Assembly: GCF_018131075.1 (NCBI RefSeq) | Contig: NZ_JAFCLS010000052.1 | Location: 1-54,349 of the forward strand | Source: Bradyrhizobium sp. JYMT SZCCT0428 | Lineage (GTDB): Bacteria; Pseudomonadota; Alphaproteobacteria; Rhizobiales; Xanthobacteraceae | Length of the DNA stretch: 54,349 bases | Direction: 5' to 3' | Shown: in pieces, positions 1 through 7,854 of the stretch | Layout of the letters: each line of letters starts with the position of its first letter | Position numbering within the stretch: the first letter of the stretch is position 1 | The notes under the pieces: model-generated | Told to the model about the DNA's origin: nothing | Database searches by the model: none | Seen by the model: only the letters and a program-made list of their open reading frames with translations | Made by a program: the position numbers and the translations under genes

Positions 1-104
1 CGCTTGAGCGCAGAGAGGCCCGCGTGCGTTGTCTCTTCGATCTATCCAGAACGATTAGTTCGCCGACTTCTTCAACAAAATCCGCCAGAAGCGGACATAC
101 CCTC

Positions 105-134
105 CACGTCGGCTTTTGACCCAAAGCCGACGTG
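105..134. repeat. Perfect 12-bp inverted repeat downstream of the LysR gene
   Basis: The arms CACGTCGGCTTT and AAAGCCGACGTG flank a 6-nt loop just past the 3' end of the minus-strand LysR gene. The position suits a transcription end, but no T tract follows on either strand, so an intrinsic terminator is not established. It could instead be a dispersed palindromic element. Bases 1-104 hold no gene I can recognise. Confidence 0.5.
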
Positions 135-142
135 CGCCGGAC

Positions 143-1087
143 TCAAGTAGCGGGCTCGCTCGGCTTCGGTAAAGGGGGCGCCCGTTTAATGAGGGCGCTC
201 CCGGGAAACGCGCGCTTGGCATGCGCCAGTAACTCGTCCACGAATAGCTTTGCATATGAGGGTAATCCGCGTCGTGGATTCCAGCAGACTCCTACCCAGC
301 GTCCGACGGATGTGCCGCGGTGGACGATAGGGACCGCACGCAAGGTATCACGAACGACTGACGTGGACGGCACGACCGCAATCCCATGACCCACAGCAGC
401 CAATTCGGTGAGCGTGTGTGCGGTGGTGCTTTCCACCAGCACCGGCGGTTTCACCTGTGCGCTCTCGCACTCGGCGTCAAACCAGGCGCGCGAGCCGTAA
501 CCGCGTTGCAGCAACAGCAGGGGATGCTTCGTCAGCTCGCTCACTTCGATGACTTTGCAACGCGCGAGTGGATGCGTCTTCAGCATCACTGCCAAGGCGT
601 GAACAGGAGCCAGCAGCCGATAGGACGCTCCGCCACCGCCCAACGGCATGATCGTCAGATGGACCTCACCCCGTTCAAGACGGGTTCGCTGCTGTGAGTC
701 GCCTCCCTCAATCAGTTGCACGTCAACGCCGGGATGATCGCGCCGCTGACCGGGCAGAAAGGGAGCGATTAGATTGGCGATGATTTGAGGAGTCGCGCCG
801 ACCTTGAGCGTCCCGGTCTGTCCGCTGCGCAAGGCTTGCGCGTGTTCGGTCAGGAGCTCGGAAAGGGTCAGCAGTTGCCGGCTACGCTGCAACAGGTCTT
901 CTCCGTGTGACGTCAGCCGAAGGCCGCGGCCGATGTGTTCAAACAGAGCGACACCGAGTTCGGCTTCCAGTGCCTGGATCTGACGTGAGGCTGCGGGCTG
1001 ACTGAGATTCAAACGCGTGCAGGCGCGGCCCAGCCCTCCCATTTCGGCGGTCATCACGAACGTGCGCAGTGAGCGAAGGTTTATCAT
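143..1087 (-). CDS. LysR-family transcriptional regulator
   Basis: A DNA-binding regulator of about 314 residues, the usual LysR length. The N-terminal winged helix (about residues 1-60) reads MINLRSLRTF, then NLSQPAASRQIQALE, the classic LysR recognition helix. It is followed by a linker helix and a periplasmic-binding-like effector domain (about 90-295, containing GTLKVGATPQII and AVGHGIAVVPS). The open frame extends 81 codons upstream, but that part has no family character, so I start at the ATG beside the conserved N-terminus. It diverges from a small broken ORF and a cupin gene, the usual LysR layout, so those may be its targets. The effector is unknown. Confidence 0.92.
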   Translation of the reverse strand: MINLRSLRTFVMTAEMGGLGRACTRLNLSQPAASRQIQALEAELGVALFEHIGRGLRLTSHGEDLLQRSRQLLTLSELLTEHAQALRSGQTGTLKVGATPQIIANLIAPFLPGQRRDHPGVDVQLIEGGDSQQRTRLERGEVHLTIMPLGGGGASYRLLAPVHALAVMLKTHPLARCKVIEVSELTKHPLLLLQRGYGSRAWFDAECESAQVKPPVLVESTTAHTLTELAAVGHGIAVVPSTSVVRDTLRAVPIVHRGTSVGRWVGVCWNPRRGLPSYAKLFVDELLAHAKRAFPGSALIKRAPPLPKPSEPAT

Positions 1088-1188
1088 TGTTGCGCTTTCT
1101 GCATGATAATTCAGCCGATATTTGCATTCGACACAACTGAATTCTGCGGCACATGATGTGCCCATTGGCAAACGAACGGAGTTGAACC

Positions 1189-1336
1189 ATGGGGCTCTGC
1201 GAAGAAGCTCTCCGGCGTCGCTATCGCGGTTGTGGCGCTCGCGTTGTCGGCTAGACCTGTTCGGGCACCGGCCACCCAACCGGACGAGAAACTGGGAAAG
1301 CTTGAGCTTTCCGACCTCCTGCGATCCCACCTCTGA
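1189..1336 (+). pseudogene. Small frameshifted ORF with signal-peptide-like start
   Basis: From the ATG at 1189 the frame is disturbed almost at once. Dropping one G from the run at 1191-1194 gives a 48-residue product that begins MGSAKKLSG, continues with a hydrophobic Ala/Val/Leu stretch ending in ALS, and ends LELSDLLRSHL at a TGA. It therefore resembles a short exported protein. It sits directly before the cupin gene, which carries the same kind of one-base defect. I do not recognise a family; the reading is an inference from the hydrophobic core and clean stop. Confidence 0.35.
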
Positions 1337-1357
1337 CCTCCATCGAAAGGCAAGATC

Positions 1358-1748
1358 ATGCGCAAGACAGCGTTATTGTCGGCAATCGCCCTGTTCCTCG
1401 TGGCAACCACAGCTTGGCTGTCGGCGCAGGAGTCGTTCGTGCGCGCGCCACTGCAGAAGAGCGAGTATCCAGCGGGTTACGAGACCCACATCATGCTCGT
1501 CACCAGTGCGCCGGGTGCGCTCTTGCCTCGCCATTCGCATCCGGGCGTCGAAATGAGCTACATCGTCGAGGGAGAGCTCACTGTCACGGATAGAAGGCAA
1601 GGCAGACCTTGTCGTGAAGGCGGGGTCATCCTTCTCGGTTCCTCCGGGCGTGGCCCACAGCGCAAAGAACACCGCCTTGATCCCGACCAAGGTGCTCGCG
1701 ACTTTTGTTATAGAGAGAGGCAAGCCGGTCGCATCGCCAGTACCTTGA
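1358..1748 (+). pseudogene. Exported cupin-domain protein, frameshifted
   Basis: The start encodes a signal peptide (MRKTALLSAIALFLVATTAW, cut near LSAQ) and a cupin first motif (LPRHSHPGVEMSYIVEGEL, metal-binding His and Glu). Around 1590-1594 the frame breaks. The frame that opens at 1358 runs on to 1864 as non-cupin sequence, whereas the next frame reads EGKADLVVKAG, FSVPPGVAHSAKN (second cupin motif with its His) and ends ERGKPVASPVP at the TGA at 1746-1748. Removing one base restores a 129-residue cupin. It is either a real mutation or a sequence error. The native product would be a small periplasmic cupin of unknown substrate, possibly controlled by the divergent LysR. Confidence 0.8.
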
Positions 1749-2102
1749 TCGTGGCAGCCGATAGAGAGATGGAGGACTGCACCGGCGTCGACGGGGAGAT
1801 AGTCGGGCGCTGGTCATCGTTTCAAAACACGCATCCAACGCCGCTGGCGGAGCAGACGACCTAACGATGACCGCTTTTGGCACTTAGCAGACGTGGGCAA
1901 ACCAGCGAATGTCCGCTCTGCGCCAAGACCGGTCGGCCGCGAGCTGCCTTTTGAACCCGCCAGAAAAGGTTTGTGCTAACTACAAGCGTGGTAAACGTCG
2001 ATGATGCGTGTGTCGTCGCATATTGATTGCACGGCGCGGTCCTGTTGTCCCTCGGGCAGAGGCGTAACCGTCGTGATCCTTGAACACGGCCAGCGCAGAC
2101 AA

Positions 2103-3587
2103 TCAGGCGGCGAACTCGATGCCGCCTGCGTTGCCTACGGTGCGTACGTGGGCGACGTAGCCGTCCGGACGGACAAGCATTGAAGCGAAGTTGCCGAGCA
2201 GGCCGTCGTTGGCGCCAGGTGCCAGGCTGACGAGGTTGATTGCGTCCCTGACGGGCGTTGCGTCGCTCTCCGTAGCGACTACTTGCAACAGGACCCAGCG
2301 ACCTTCTTGGAGATAGCGGTAGAGCGTCGTTCGCGAGCCGTCCCTCAAAACAAGATCGCCGTCGGAAAGACGATGTCCGCTCACACCTTTCAAATGGTCC
2401 CAATTGTGCTCCGCCTGAAAGAGCGGTTCTGGATAGGCGACACCAAAGCCGGAGAGTTGGTCCGCGAGTTGGCGGTTGACCTCCGGCACACGAAGAAAGC
2501 CGCTGAGCATACGCCGCAGAGCCAATGCCGGAGGATCAAACGCGGAAAACAGCGCGAATTGCGCAAGCGTGTCGTTCTGAAGCGCCTCGCCGATCGGTCT
2601 ACGTTCCGACTGATAGCTGTCGAGTATCTCATCAGACGCGGTACCGTGTATAACACTCGCCAGTTTCCAGCCGAGATTCATGGCGTCCTGGATGCCGACG
2701 TTCATGCCCTGACCGCCCATCGGCGGGTTAATGTGAGCGGCATCGCCAGCTAGGAAAATCCGCCCTTTCCGATAGCACTCGGCGAGACGCGATTCATCTG
2801 TGAAGCGCGATATCCAAACAGGATCGCGAGGGAGGAGGTCCCTGCCGAAAATGCGGGCCGCGCAAGCCGCGACCTCGGCGAGCGATACTGGCGCGGACGG
2901 TGCCAAATAAGGTGACGATGCGTCGATGACGCCAATTCTGTGATGAACGCCATCGCCACGTGGCGCGAGAACCAAACCACCAGCCTCGTTGACGAGGGTC
3001 AGGACCGGTTTCTCTGGTGGCGCATCAAGCGCGACGTCTGCCAATGTCATTGCATGCCGTGCCGGATGACCGACAAAATCGATGGTTAAGGCTTGCCTTA
3101 CCATACTGCGAGCGCCATCGGCGCCAGCGGCGTAGTGAGCGGCAAAACCGAATGGTGTCTCGCCGTTCCGGCCCCCTACGATGACGCTGTCGGCATTCTG
3201 CTCAACCTGCTCCACAAGGTGGCCACGCCTGATGTCCACACCCAACTCCAGTGCACGCTCCTCGATGAGCCTTTCAGTCGTCGCCTGCGGCAGGAACAGC
3301 GTGAAAGGAAAGCGCGATTCCAGTGTCGAGAAATCAAGCAATGTATCCAACCCTCCGAAGAAAAACCCAGGGTTCGGACGACCTTGTGAGAGGAAGCGTT
3401 CCGCGATCCCACGCAGGGCGAACACCTCCAGGGTTCGACCGTGGAGCGTCAATGCGCGGGATTGGGTGACGCGTTCGGTCCGCCGTTCCAGAACGAGGAC
3501 TTTCACTTTTGCCAGCGCCAGCTCACACGCAAGCCACAGTCCCACCGGTCCGCCGCCAATTACGATGACGTCAAATTCATTGCTCAT
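2103..3587 (-). CDS. FAD-dependent aromatic monooxygenase (PheA/TfdB/MhpA-like)
   Basis: A flavoprotein hydroxylase of about 494 residues. The FAD dinucleotide fold is at the N-terminus (VIVIGGGPVGL), the DG motif is near 160 (AGADGARS), and the GD motif near 280 reads FLAGDAAHINPPMGGQGMN. A thioredoxin-like C-terminal domain typical of phenol and 3-(3-hydroxyphenyl)propionate hydroxylases follows. Such enzymes use NAD(P)H and O2 to hydroxylate aromatics; some inactivate rifampicin. I prefer the ATG at 3587, which has GAGGTG a few bases upstream, over a GTG two codons earlier. It is followed on the opposite side by sugE. No ring-cleavage gene lies nearby, so the substrate cannot be named. Confidence 0.9.
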   Translation of the reverse strand: MSNEFDVIVIGGGPVGLWLACELALAKVKVLVLERRTERVTQSRALTLHGRTLEVFALRGIAERFLSQGRPNPGFFFGGLDTLLDFSTLESRFPFTLFLPQATTERLIEERALELGVDIRRGHLVEQVEQNADSVIVGGRNGETPFGFAAHYAAGADGARSMVRQALTIDFVGHPARHAMTLADVALDAPPEKPVLTLVNEAGGLVLAPRGDGVHHRIGVIDASSPYLAPSAPVSLAEVAACAARIFGRDLLPRDPVWISRFTDESRLAECYRKGRIFLAGDAAHINPPMGGQGMNVGIQDAMNLGWKLASVIHGTASDEILDSYQSERRPIGEALQNDTLAQFALFSAFDPPALALRRMLSGFLRVPEVNRQLADQLSGFGVAYPEPLFQAEHNWDHLKGVSGHRLSDGDLVLRDGSRTTLYRYLQEGRWVLLQVVATESDATPVRDAINLVSLAPGANDGLLGNFASMLVRPDGYVAHVRTVGNAGGIEFAA

Positions 3588-3635
3588 GATCACCTCACCA
3601 CATAACTTACGATGTTAGACAACCGGCCATTATCC

Positions 3636-3956
3636 TCAGTTTCCCGAGACTAGCCTGAGCCCGATGACGCCTCCCAGAATGAGAACAATGCAGAAAACCC
3701 TCAGCGGCGCAGCGGAGTCGCCCAGAACTGCGATTCCCAGTATCGCGGTGCCCGCCGCGCCGATACCGGTCCAGACCGCGTAACCAGTCCCGAGGGGCAG
3801 CGTACGGAGCGAGAGTGAAAGTAGAACAACACTCGACAAGCCAGTGACGACTGTAAGCAGTCCAGGTATCAATCGCGTGAAGCCTTGAGACCACTTCATG
3901 CAGAACGCGAATGCGATTTCGAGAAAGCCAGCGAGACTAAGTAGTGTCCATGCCAT
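3636..3956 (-). CDS. sugE: SugE/Gdx-type small multidrug resistance exporter, copy 1
   Basis: A four-helix inner-membrane exporter of 106 residues, the normal SMR size. The N-terminal helix carries the essential Glu (SLAGFLEIAFAFCMKWS). The central motif LPLGTGYAVWTGIGAAGTAILG is the SugE/Gdx signature rather than the EmrE one. Characterised Gdx proteins export guanidinium in exchange for protons; some carry quaternary ammonium compounds. A close paralogue lies at 18836-19150. Both copies share a structured leader just upstream of the ATG, which suggests common post-transcriptional control. Confidence 0.93.
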   Translation of the reverse strand: MAWTLLSLAGFLEIAFAFCMKWSQGFTRLIPGLLTVVTGLSSVVLLSLSLRTLPLGTGYAVWTGIGAAGTAILGIAVLGDSAAPLRVFCIVLILGGVIGLRLVSGN

Positions 3957-3981
3957 GTGCGCAGATCCATTTTGTTGCTTC

Positions 3982-4000
3982 GCCAGCCGTTACGGCTAGC
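3982..4000 (-). promoter_or_regulatory. Leader hairpin upstream of sugE copy 1
   Basis: On the transcript strand GCTAGCC and GGCTGGC pair around GTAAC, ending 25 nt before the sugE start. The second sugE copy has a similar hairpin with different stem bases but the same CCGTAA core, so pairing is kept while sequence changes. Flanking TGCGC and GCGCA could form an outer stem reaching to just before the start codon. Guanidine riboswitches often precede sugE, but I do not see the ACGR loops of the guanidine-II class, so the class is left open. Confidence 0.4.
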
Positions 4001-4143
4001 GCAAGGTTTGGTGGGAGCTTTAAGCGGCACGCAATCGGGAACGCAGCTTTCAAAATCCGCCGCATTTCAACGAAAGGCTTACGCGCGTGATCCTGCGTCA
4101 GCGCGGTCGGCATTGAGCCTCCTGCATTTTCCATAGGGCACCA

Positions 4144-4989
4144 TTAGGCGTTGCTGCTCGGACGAGGCAGGAAGAAGCCGCGCATCAGCGCGATGAACTC
4201 CTGCTCCGAGGATTCACGTCGAGCCGTCAGAAGGGCTCGGATATCGTCGTTCGGCATATACCGGAGCTGGTCTGTCCCGTCAGTCGCGGCTGCGAAGATC
4301 GCTTCCGCTACCCTCTTGATAGCGTCGGAATCGGAGTTGGTAGCAATAGCTCCATAGATTTGGGCGGCGTGCGCCATGAACACGTTGTAGTCGTCGGGTA
4401 TAGGAAGCCCGCCCGTTTCCGCCTTGGATCGAGTCATGAAACCTGTACCCGGCGCGCCACCCGGCTCGATGAGCTTCACCGCGATGCCGAGATCTGCCAA
4501 CTCGTAAGCCAGCGATTCTGAAAAGCCTTCGAGCGCGAATTTCGATGCGCAGTATATCGATGCCATAGGGGCTCCGAACACACCCGCGCCCGAGCTGATA
4601 TTGATGATCGTGCCAGAGCGGTTGGTACGGAAATGCGGAAGGATAGAGCGGATCACATCCATCGCGCCGAAGACGTTGACGTCAAATTGTTTCTGAATGG
4701 CGTCGCGCGACGAGGGCTCAAAGGGGCTGAACAGGCCGTAGCCGGCGTTGTTGACCACTGCGTCGATGCGCCCGAAATGTCTGATCGCCTGAGTGATCGC
4801 TTTATCGATGCTATCCCGGTCCTGTACGTCGAGTCGAACGACAAGGATATTTTTCAAATCGGTCAGCTTCCTGCCGTGGTCGGGGTTGCGCATGGTGGCA
4901 ATAACATTCCATCCGCGCAAGGCGAACAGTTTCGCCGCCGCTTCGCCATAGCCGGACGAACATCCGGTAATCAGGACCGCGCCTGTCAT
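4144..4989 (-). CDS. Short-chain dehydrogenase/reductase (classical SDR), copy 1
   Basis: An NAD(P)-dependent oxidoreductase of 281 residues. The cofactor motif TGCSSGYG is at residues 9-16, NNAG lies near 90, the catalytic Ser is in INISSGAG, and Tyr146 and Lys150 form the YxxxK motif (YCASK). The active site is therefore complete. The extended C-terminus resembles SDRs described as retinol- or ketone-reductase-like, but the substrate cannot be read from sequence. A 34-bp element shared with the dehydrogenase at 6839 and with azoR lies 124 nt upstream, oriented toward this gene, so the three are probably co-regulated. Confidence 0.92.
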   Translation of the reverse strand: MTGAVLITGCSSGYGEAAAKLFALRGWNVIATMRNPDHGRKLTDLKNILVVRLDVQDRDSIDKAITQAIRHFGRIDAVVNNAGYGLFSPFEPSSRDAIQKQFDVNVFGAMDVIRSILPHFRTNRSGTIINISSGAGVFGAPMASIYCASKFALEGFSESLAYELADLGIAVKLIEPGGAPGTGFMTRSKAETGGLPIPDDYNVFMAHAAQIYGAIATNSDSDAIKRVAEAIFAAATDGTDQLRYMPNDDIRALLTARRESSEQEFIALMRGFFLPRPSSNA

Positions 4990-5113
4990 TTCAGCTTCCT
5001 CTGTTGATGACCATCACATCGGCGACGTGGGAGGCATCCATTGCGCTCGGCCTTCGCCACAGTCTTACTCAAGATCACAAGCGCAAGATCGTCACGAAGA
5101 GGCGTGCCTGGGA

Positions 5114-5147
5114 GGTCCATGATCCGTCTTAAGTACTAGGCCATGAT
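5114..5147 (-). promoter_or_regulatory. 34-bp shared operator, copy 1 (upstream of SDR 1)
   Basis: Read on the minus strand this has ATCATGGCCT, 13 bases, then GATCATGGACC: two direct half-sites of the type TCATGGACC spaced 24 bp, about two helical turns. The same 34-bp architecture with the same spacing occurs at 6730-6763 and 11182-11215, each time oriented toward the downstream oxidoreductase gene. Direct repeats on one DNA face fit a MocR- or LysR-type regulator. The MocR gene at 5185-6606 lies between two of the copies. Confidence 0.7.
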
Positions 5148-5184
5148 CCTGCCAGGTCAGCTAAAAAGCTGGCTATTGCCACCG

Positions 5185-6606
5185 TCATATCAGCCCCAAG
5201 ATACGCCTTCCGAAGATCTCGGCGGTGCGCTGAGAATCAATATTCGTGAAATTGAGAAGCAGAGCCGAGGCTCCATCACTACCCATCGTCCAATCCGTTA
5301 ATGCTTCCCCGTACAGACCCTCCTCCCGCATGCGCGCAACAAGCCGGCGATCTGAGCGTCGGCCTTGCAGCCGCAAGATCAAGTGCATTCCTCCCGGCTG
5401 TGAATCAATTCGCATGTGTTTCCCCAGCACGCTGTCCAGACCTGCTGCAGTCGCTTTCCGGCGCTCAGCGTAGAGTTTCCGCATCCGCTGAATATGGCGC
5501 GCGAAGTGCCCTTCCCTGATGAAGGCAGTAACGAGTGCTTGCGTAAGCTCGGGACTGCCGCCTGCAAGGGCTTGAGTGATCTGCTCGAACCGCTCGACGA
5601 GGGTTTCCGGCACGACCAGATATGCAAGCCGAATGCTCGGTAAAAGCACTTTGCTGAAGGTGCCGGCATAGAGCACGCGCCCACCGCAATCGAGGCTCTT
5701 CAACGCAGGCAGAGGGCGACTGACATACCGGTACTCGCCGTCGTAATCGTCCTCAATGATCCATGCGTTGTTTCGCGCGGCCCAGTCTAACAGCGCCAGG
5801 CGGCGGGCCAGGGATAACGACACGCACAGCGGACTCTGATGGGCAGGCGTGACCACAGCTGCTCGCGCCCGCGGCGCCAGCTTAATTCCCTCGGAAACGC
5901 TGATGCCCTCCCGATCAACCGGCACAGGAACGGCTGCAATATTCATGTGTCCCAGGAGTTCTCGCGTCGGCGGATATCCAGGGTTTTCAAGCCAAACGCG
6001 ATCTCCCGCCTTCAACAATGCATGACCGATCAACTCGATGGTATGGCGATATCCCGACGTGACGAATATCTGAGATGGGGAGCAGTAGATCCCGCGTGAA
6101 ACCTGGAGATATGCGGCGATCTCGGCACGCAGTGCTGGCAAGCCGTATACAGAAGGATGCACCATGTCCGATGGTTGCATCGCACGCACACACCGCGCTC
6201 CGAGGCGCGCCCAGATCTTTCGGGGAAACATATCAAGTGCGGGCAAACCCATTTGGAACGGCAGAATCGAATCTGGACGAAAACTGGCCGCAGCAATGCT
6301 GCTTCTGGATTGCGTCGTCGGGATTGCAACAGGCGCTTGCGGCTTGAGGCCTGGCGTCACGATGGTCCCTGCCTGGCCGCGGGCTTGAATGTACCCCTCG
6401 GCAGCCAACAAGGAGTAAGCCGCTTCAATCGTGCCTCTCGCCAAACCCAATTCCCTGGTCAACGCTCGTGCCGAGGGAATACGGTCACCTGGCTTCAACA
6501 ATCCGCTCGCAATAGCGCCACGAAACCGATCGTAGATCTGGCGATAAAACGGTTCGGCCGCGGTTGAATCCAACGGCGAAATCCTGCTGGCCTTTGCGAC
6601 GGTCAT
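5185..6606 (-). CDS. MocR/PdxR-family regulator (GntR helix-turn-helix fused to aminotransferase fold)
   Basis: A transcription factor of 473 residues. The N-terminal GntR winged helix spans about 15-80 (FYRQIYDRFRGAIASGLLKPG, then LARGTIEAAYSLLAAEGYI). The rest is an aminotransferase-I-like domain that normally binds PLP; the Schiff-base lysine is Lys319 in GTFSKVLLPS and is present. Members respond to PLP, GABA, taurine or amino-acid derivatives bound to PLP. The gene lies between two short-chain dehydrogenases and diverges from the second. An inverted repeat (6634-6674) and the second copy of the 34-bp direct-repeat element lie in the shared intergenic region, which suggests autoregulation and control of the neighbours. 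Confidence 0.93.
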   Translation of the reverse strand: MTVAKASRISPLDSTAAEPFYRQIYDRFRGAIASGLLKPGDRIPSARALTRELGLARGTIEAAYSLLAAEGYIQARGQAGTIVTPGLKPQAPVAIPTTQSRSSIAAASFRPDSILPFQMGLPALDMFPRKIWARLGARCVRAMQPSDMVHPSVYGLPALRAEIAAYLQVSRGIYCSPSQIFVTSGYRHTIELIGHALLKAGDRVWLENPGYPPTRELLGHMNIAAVPVPVDREGISVSEGIKLAPRARAAVVTPAHQSPLCVSLSLARRLALLDWAARNNAWIIEDDYDGEYRYVSRPLPALKSLDCGGRVLYAGTFSKVLLPSIRLAYLVVPETLVERFEQITQALAGGSPELTQALVTAFIREGHFARHIQRMRKLYAERRKATAAGLDSVLGKHMRIDSQPGGMHLILRLQGRRSDRRLVARMREEGLYGEALTDWTMGSDGASALLLNFTNIDSQRTAEIFGRRILGLI

Positions 6607-6633
6607 GGTCTAGTCCACTCTGCCGGTGAGCCG

Positions 6634-6674
6634 AAAGTGACTATACCATAAGGTCCCAGAGCGGCAGTCACTTT
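6634..6674. promoter_or_regulatory. Inverted repeat in the mocR promoter region
   Basis: AAAGTGACT at 6634-6642 and its exact complement AGTCACTTT at 6666-6674 flank 23 bp, starting 28 bp upstream of the mocR start. The 32-bp centre spacing, three helical turns, suits a dimeric regulator. It is a candidate autoregulatory site. No expression data can be read from the sequence. Confidence 0.45.
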
Positions 6675-6729
6675 TGATCAACCGTTTGTGTGTGCTCCAA
6701 CGCCGAGCGGCTGAAGAGTCACCGCAGCA

Positions 6730-6763
6730 ATCATGGACCAGTTGCAAATTCCATTCATGGACC
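6730..6763 (+). promoter_or_regulatory. 34-bp shared operator, copy 2 (upstream of SDR 2)
   Basis: Blocks ATCATGGACC, a 13-bp spacer AGTTGCAAATTCC, and ATTCATGGACC. The exact half-site TCATGGACC is repeated at 24-bp spacing. It lies 75 nt upstream of the dehydrogenase at 6839 and points toward it. Copies at 5114-5147 and 11182-11215 have identical length; the one at 11182 also keeps most of the spacer. Confidence 0.75.
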
Positions 6764-6838
6764 CTGGATGTCGGTCATGAGGTTTGTAGATGATTGCTCA
6801 TGGAGACGTCGAAAGTATCAAGGCGCGGCAGGCTGATC

Positions 6839-7585
6839 ATGAATTTGAATCTGAGTGGCAAGAGAGTACTGGTGACGGGCGGCTCAAAAGGCATCGGGAT
6901 GGGCATTGCCAGGGCGTTCGCCGCCGAGGGCGCGGACCTGATCCTTGTCTCGCGCGACATCGACGAGAACGAGGCAAGTAAGAAGGTCGGTCGCCCGATC
7001 ACGGCCGTCAATCTCGACCTTTCGCAGCAAGGTGCGGCGGAGCAACTGGGTGGGCGTTTTCCCGACATCGACATCTTGGTCAACAACGCTGGCGCGGTTC
7101 CCAGCGGGTCGCTGTTCGACGTCGACGAAGCACGGTGGCGCGCTGCGTGGGACCTGAAGGTGTTCGGCTACATCAACATGTGCCGCACCTTTTACCCGCT
7201 GATGGTCGGACGCGGCGGCGGGACGATCGTCAACATCGCCGGCATCGGCGCGATAGTCAAAAGCCCGGCGGCGATCTGTATCGCGGCCGGCAATGCGGCC
7301 ATCATCGTCCTGAGCCAAACGCTGGGCAGCGGGAGCCACAGGGACAACATTCGCGTGGTCGCGGTGAACCCCGGCCCCGTCGCGACCGAGCGGCTCAAGG
7401 CGGCTGCCAGCGTCCAGGGTACTCAGAAGTTTAATGCGGACGCGTTGCTGCCCTGGGCACGCCCTGCAAGCGTGGAGGAAATCGGCGCCACCGTCGCATT
7501 CCTCGCCTCTCCAATGTCGTCCTACACCAGCGGTTCAGTGGTCACTGTCGACGGCGGGCTGTCCGCGTCCGCCCAGGGCCTCTAA
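6839..7585 (+). CDS. Divergent SDR-fold protein lacking the YxxxK motif, copy 2
   Basis: A Rossmann-fold protein of 248 residues. The cofactor motif TGGSKGIG is at about 11-18, NNAG at about 82, and the C-terminal TSGSVVTVDGG is typical of the family. I start at the ATG at 6839, which matches family N-termini, rather than 45 bases earlier. Where classical enzymes have YxxxK, this protein reads SPAAICIAAGNAA: neither Tyr nor Lys is in register, and a Ser-rich active site is also not evident (NIAGIGA). It resembles a divergent SDR subgroup with GNA at this place. It may bind NAD(P)(H) but use different chemistry or act non-catalytically. Confidence 0.85.
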   Translation: MNLNLSGKRVLVTGGSKGIGMGIARAFAAEGADLILVSRDIDENEASKKVGRPITAVNLDLSQQGAAEQLGGRFPDIDILVNNAGAVPSGSLFDVDEARWRAAWDLKVFGYINMCRTFYPLMVGRGGGTIVNIAGIGAIVKSPAAICIAAGNAAIIVLSQTLGSGSHRDNIRVVAVNPGPVATERLKAAASVQGTQKFNADALLPWARPASVEEIGATVAFLASPMSSYTSGSVVTVDGGLSASAQGL

Positions 7586-7854
7586 CGCGTTTCGCCCGCT
7601 ATCCCGATCCCGCGTCGTCGCTGTCCGAGGGCGCGCGTCGCATCTCGGCGATGGCGCCGCAAGCAAAATCCAGATACCGACCTACTCGCGGGAGATGCTA
7701 GTTGCTCCGTATTGGAACCCGGGCTTGCTCGGTGGCTGGCGCAGCGAATATGCCGCCACCGCCTTGAATTGATGGGTTGCCTACCTCTTCAGCGAGATTC
7801 AAACGAACGTCCGGTTGCGCCAGAAGCGGCCCTACGGCAAACGGTGCTATTCGA

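Noticed and set aside
1..104. Sequence at the left edge resembling dispersed repeat DNA of rhizobial genomes
   Set aside because: The resemblance is from memory only; no ends, target duplication or transposase can be shown.
347..370. AAGGTATC string resembling one half of the 26-bp element
   Set aside because: It lies inside the LysR coding sequence and lacks the second and third half-sites.
3937..4134. A 65-residue minus-strand ORF just upstream of and overlapping sugE copy 1
   Set aside because: It covers the structured leader, shows no family character, and the matching region of sugE copy 2 has no such ORF.
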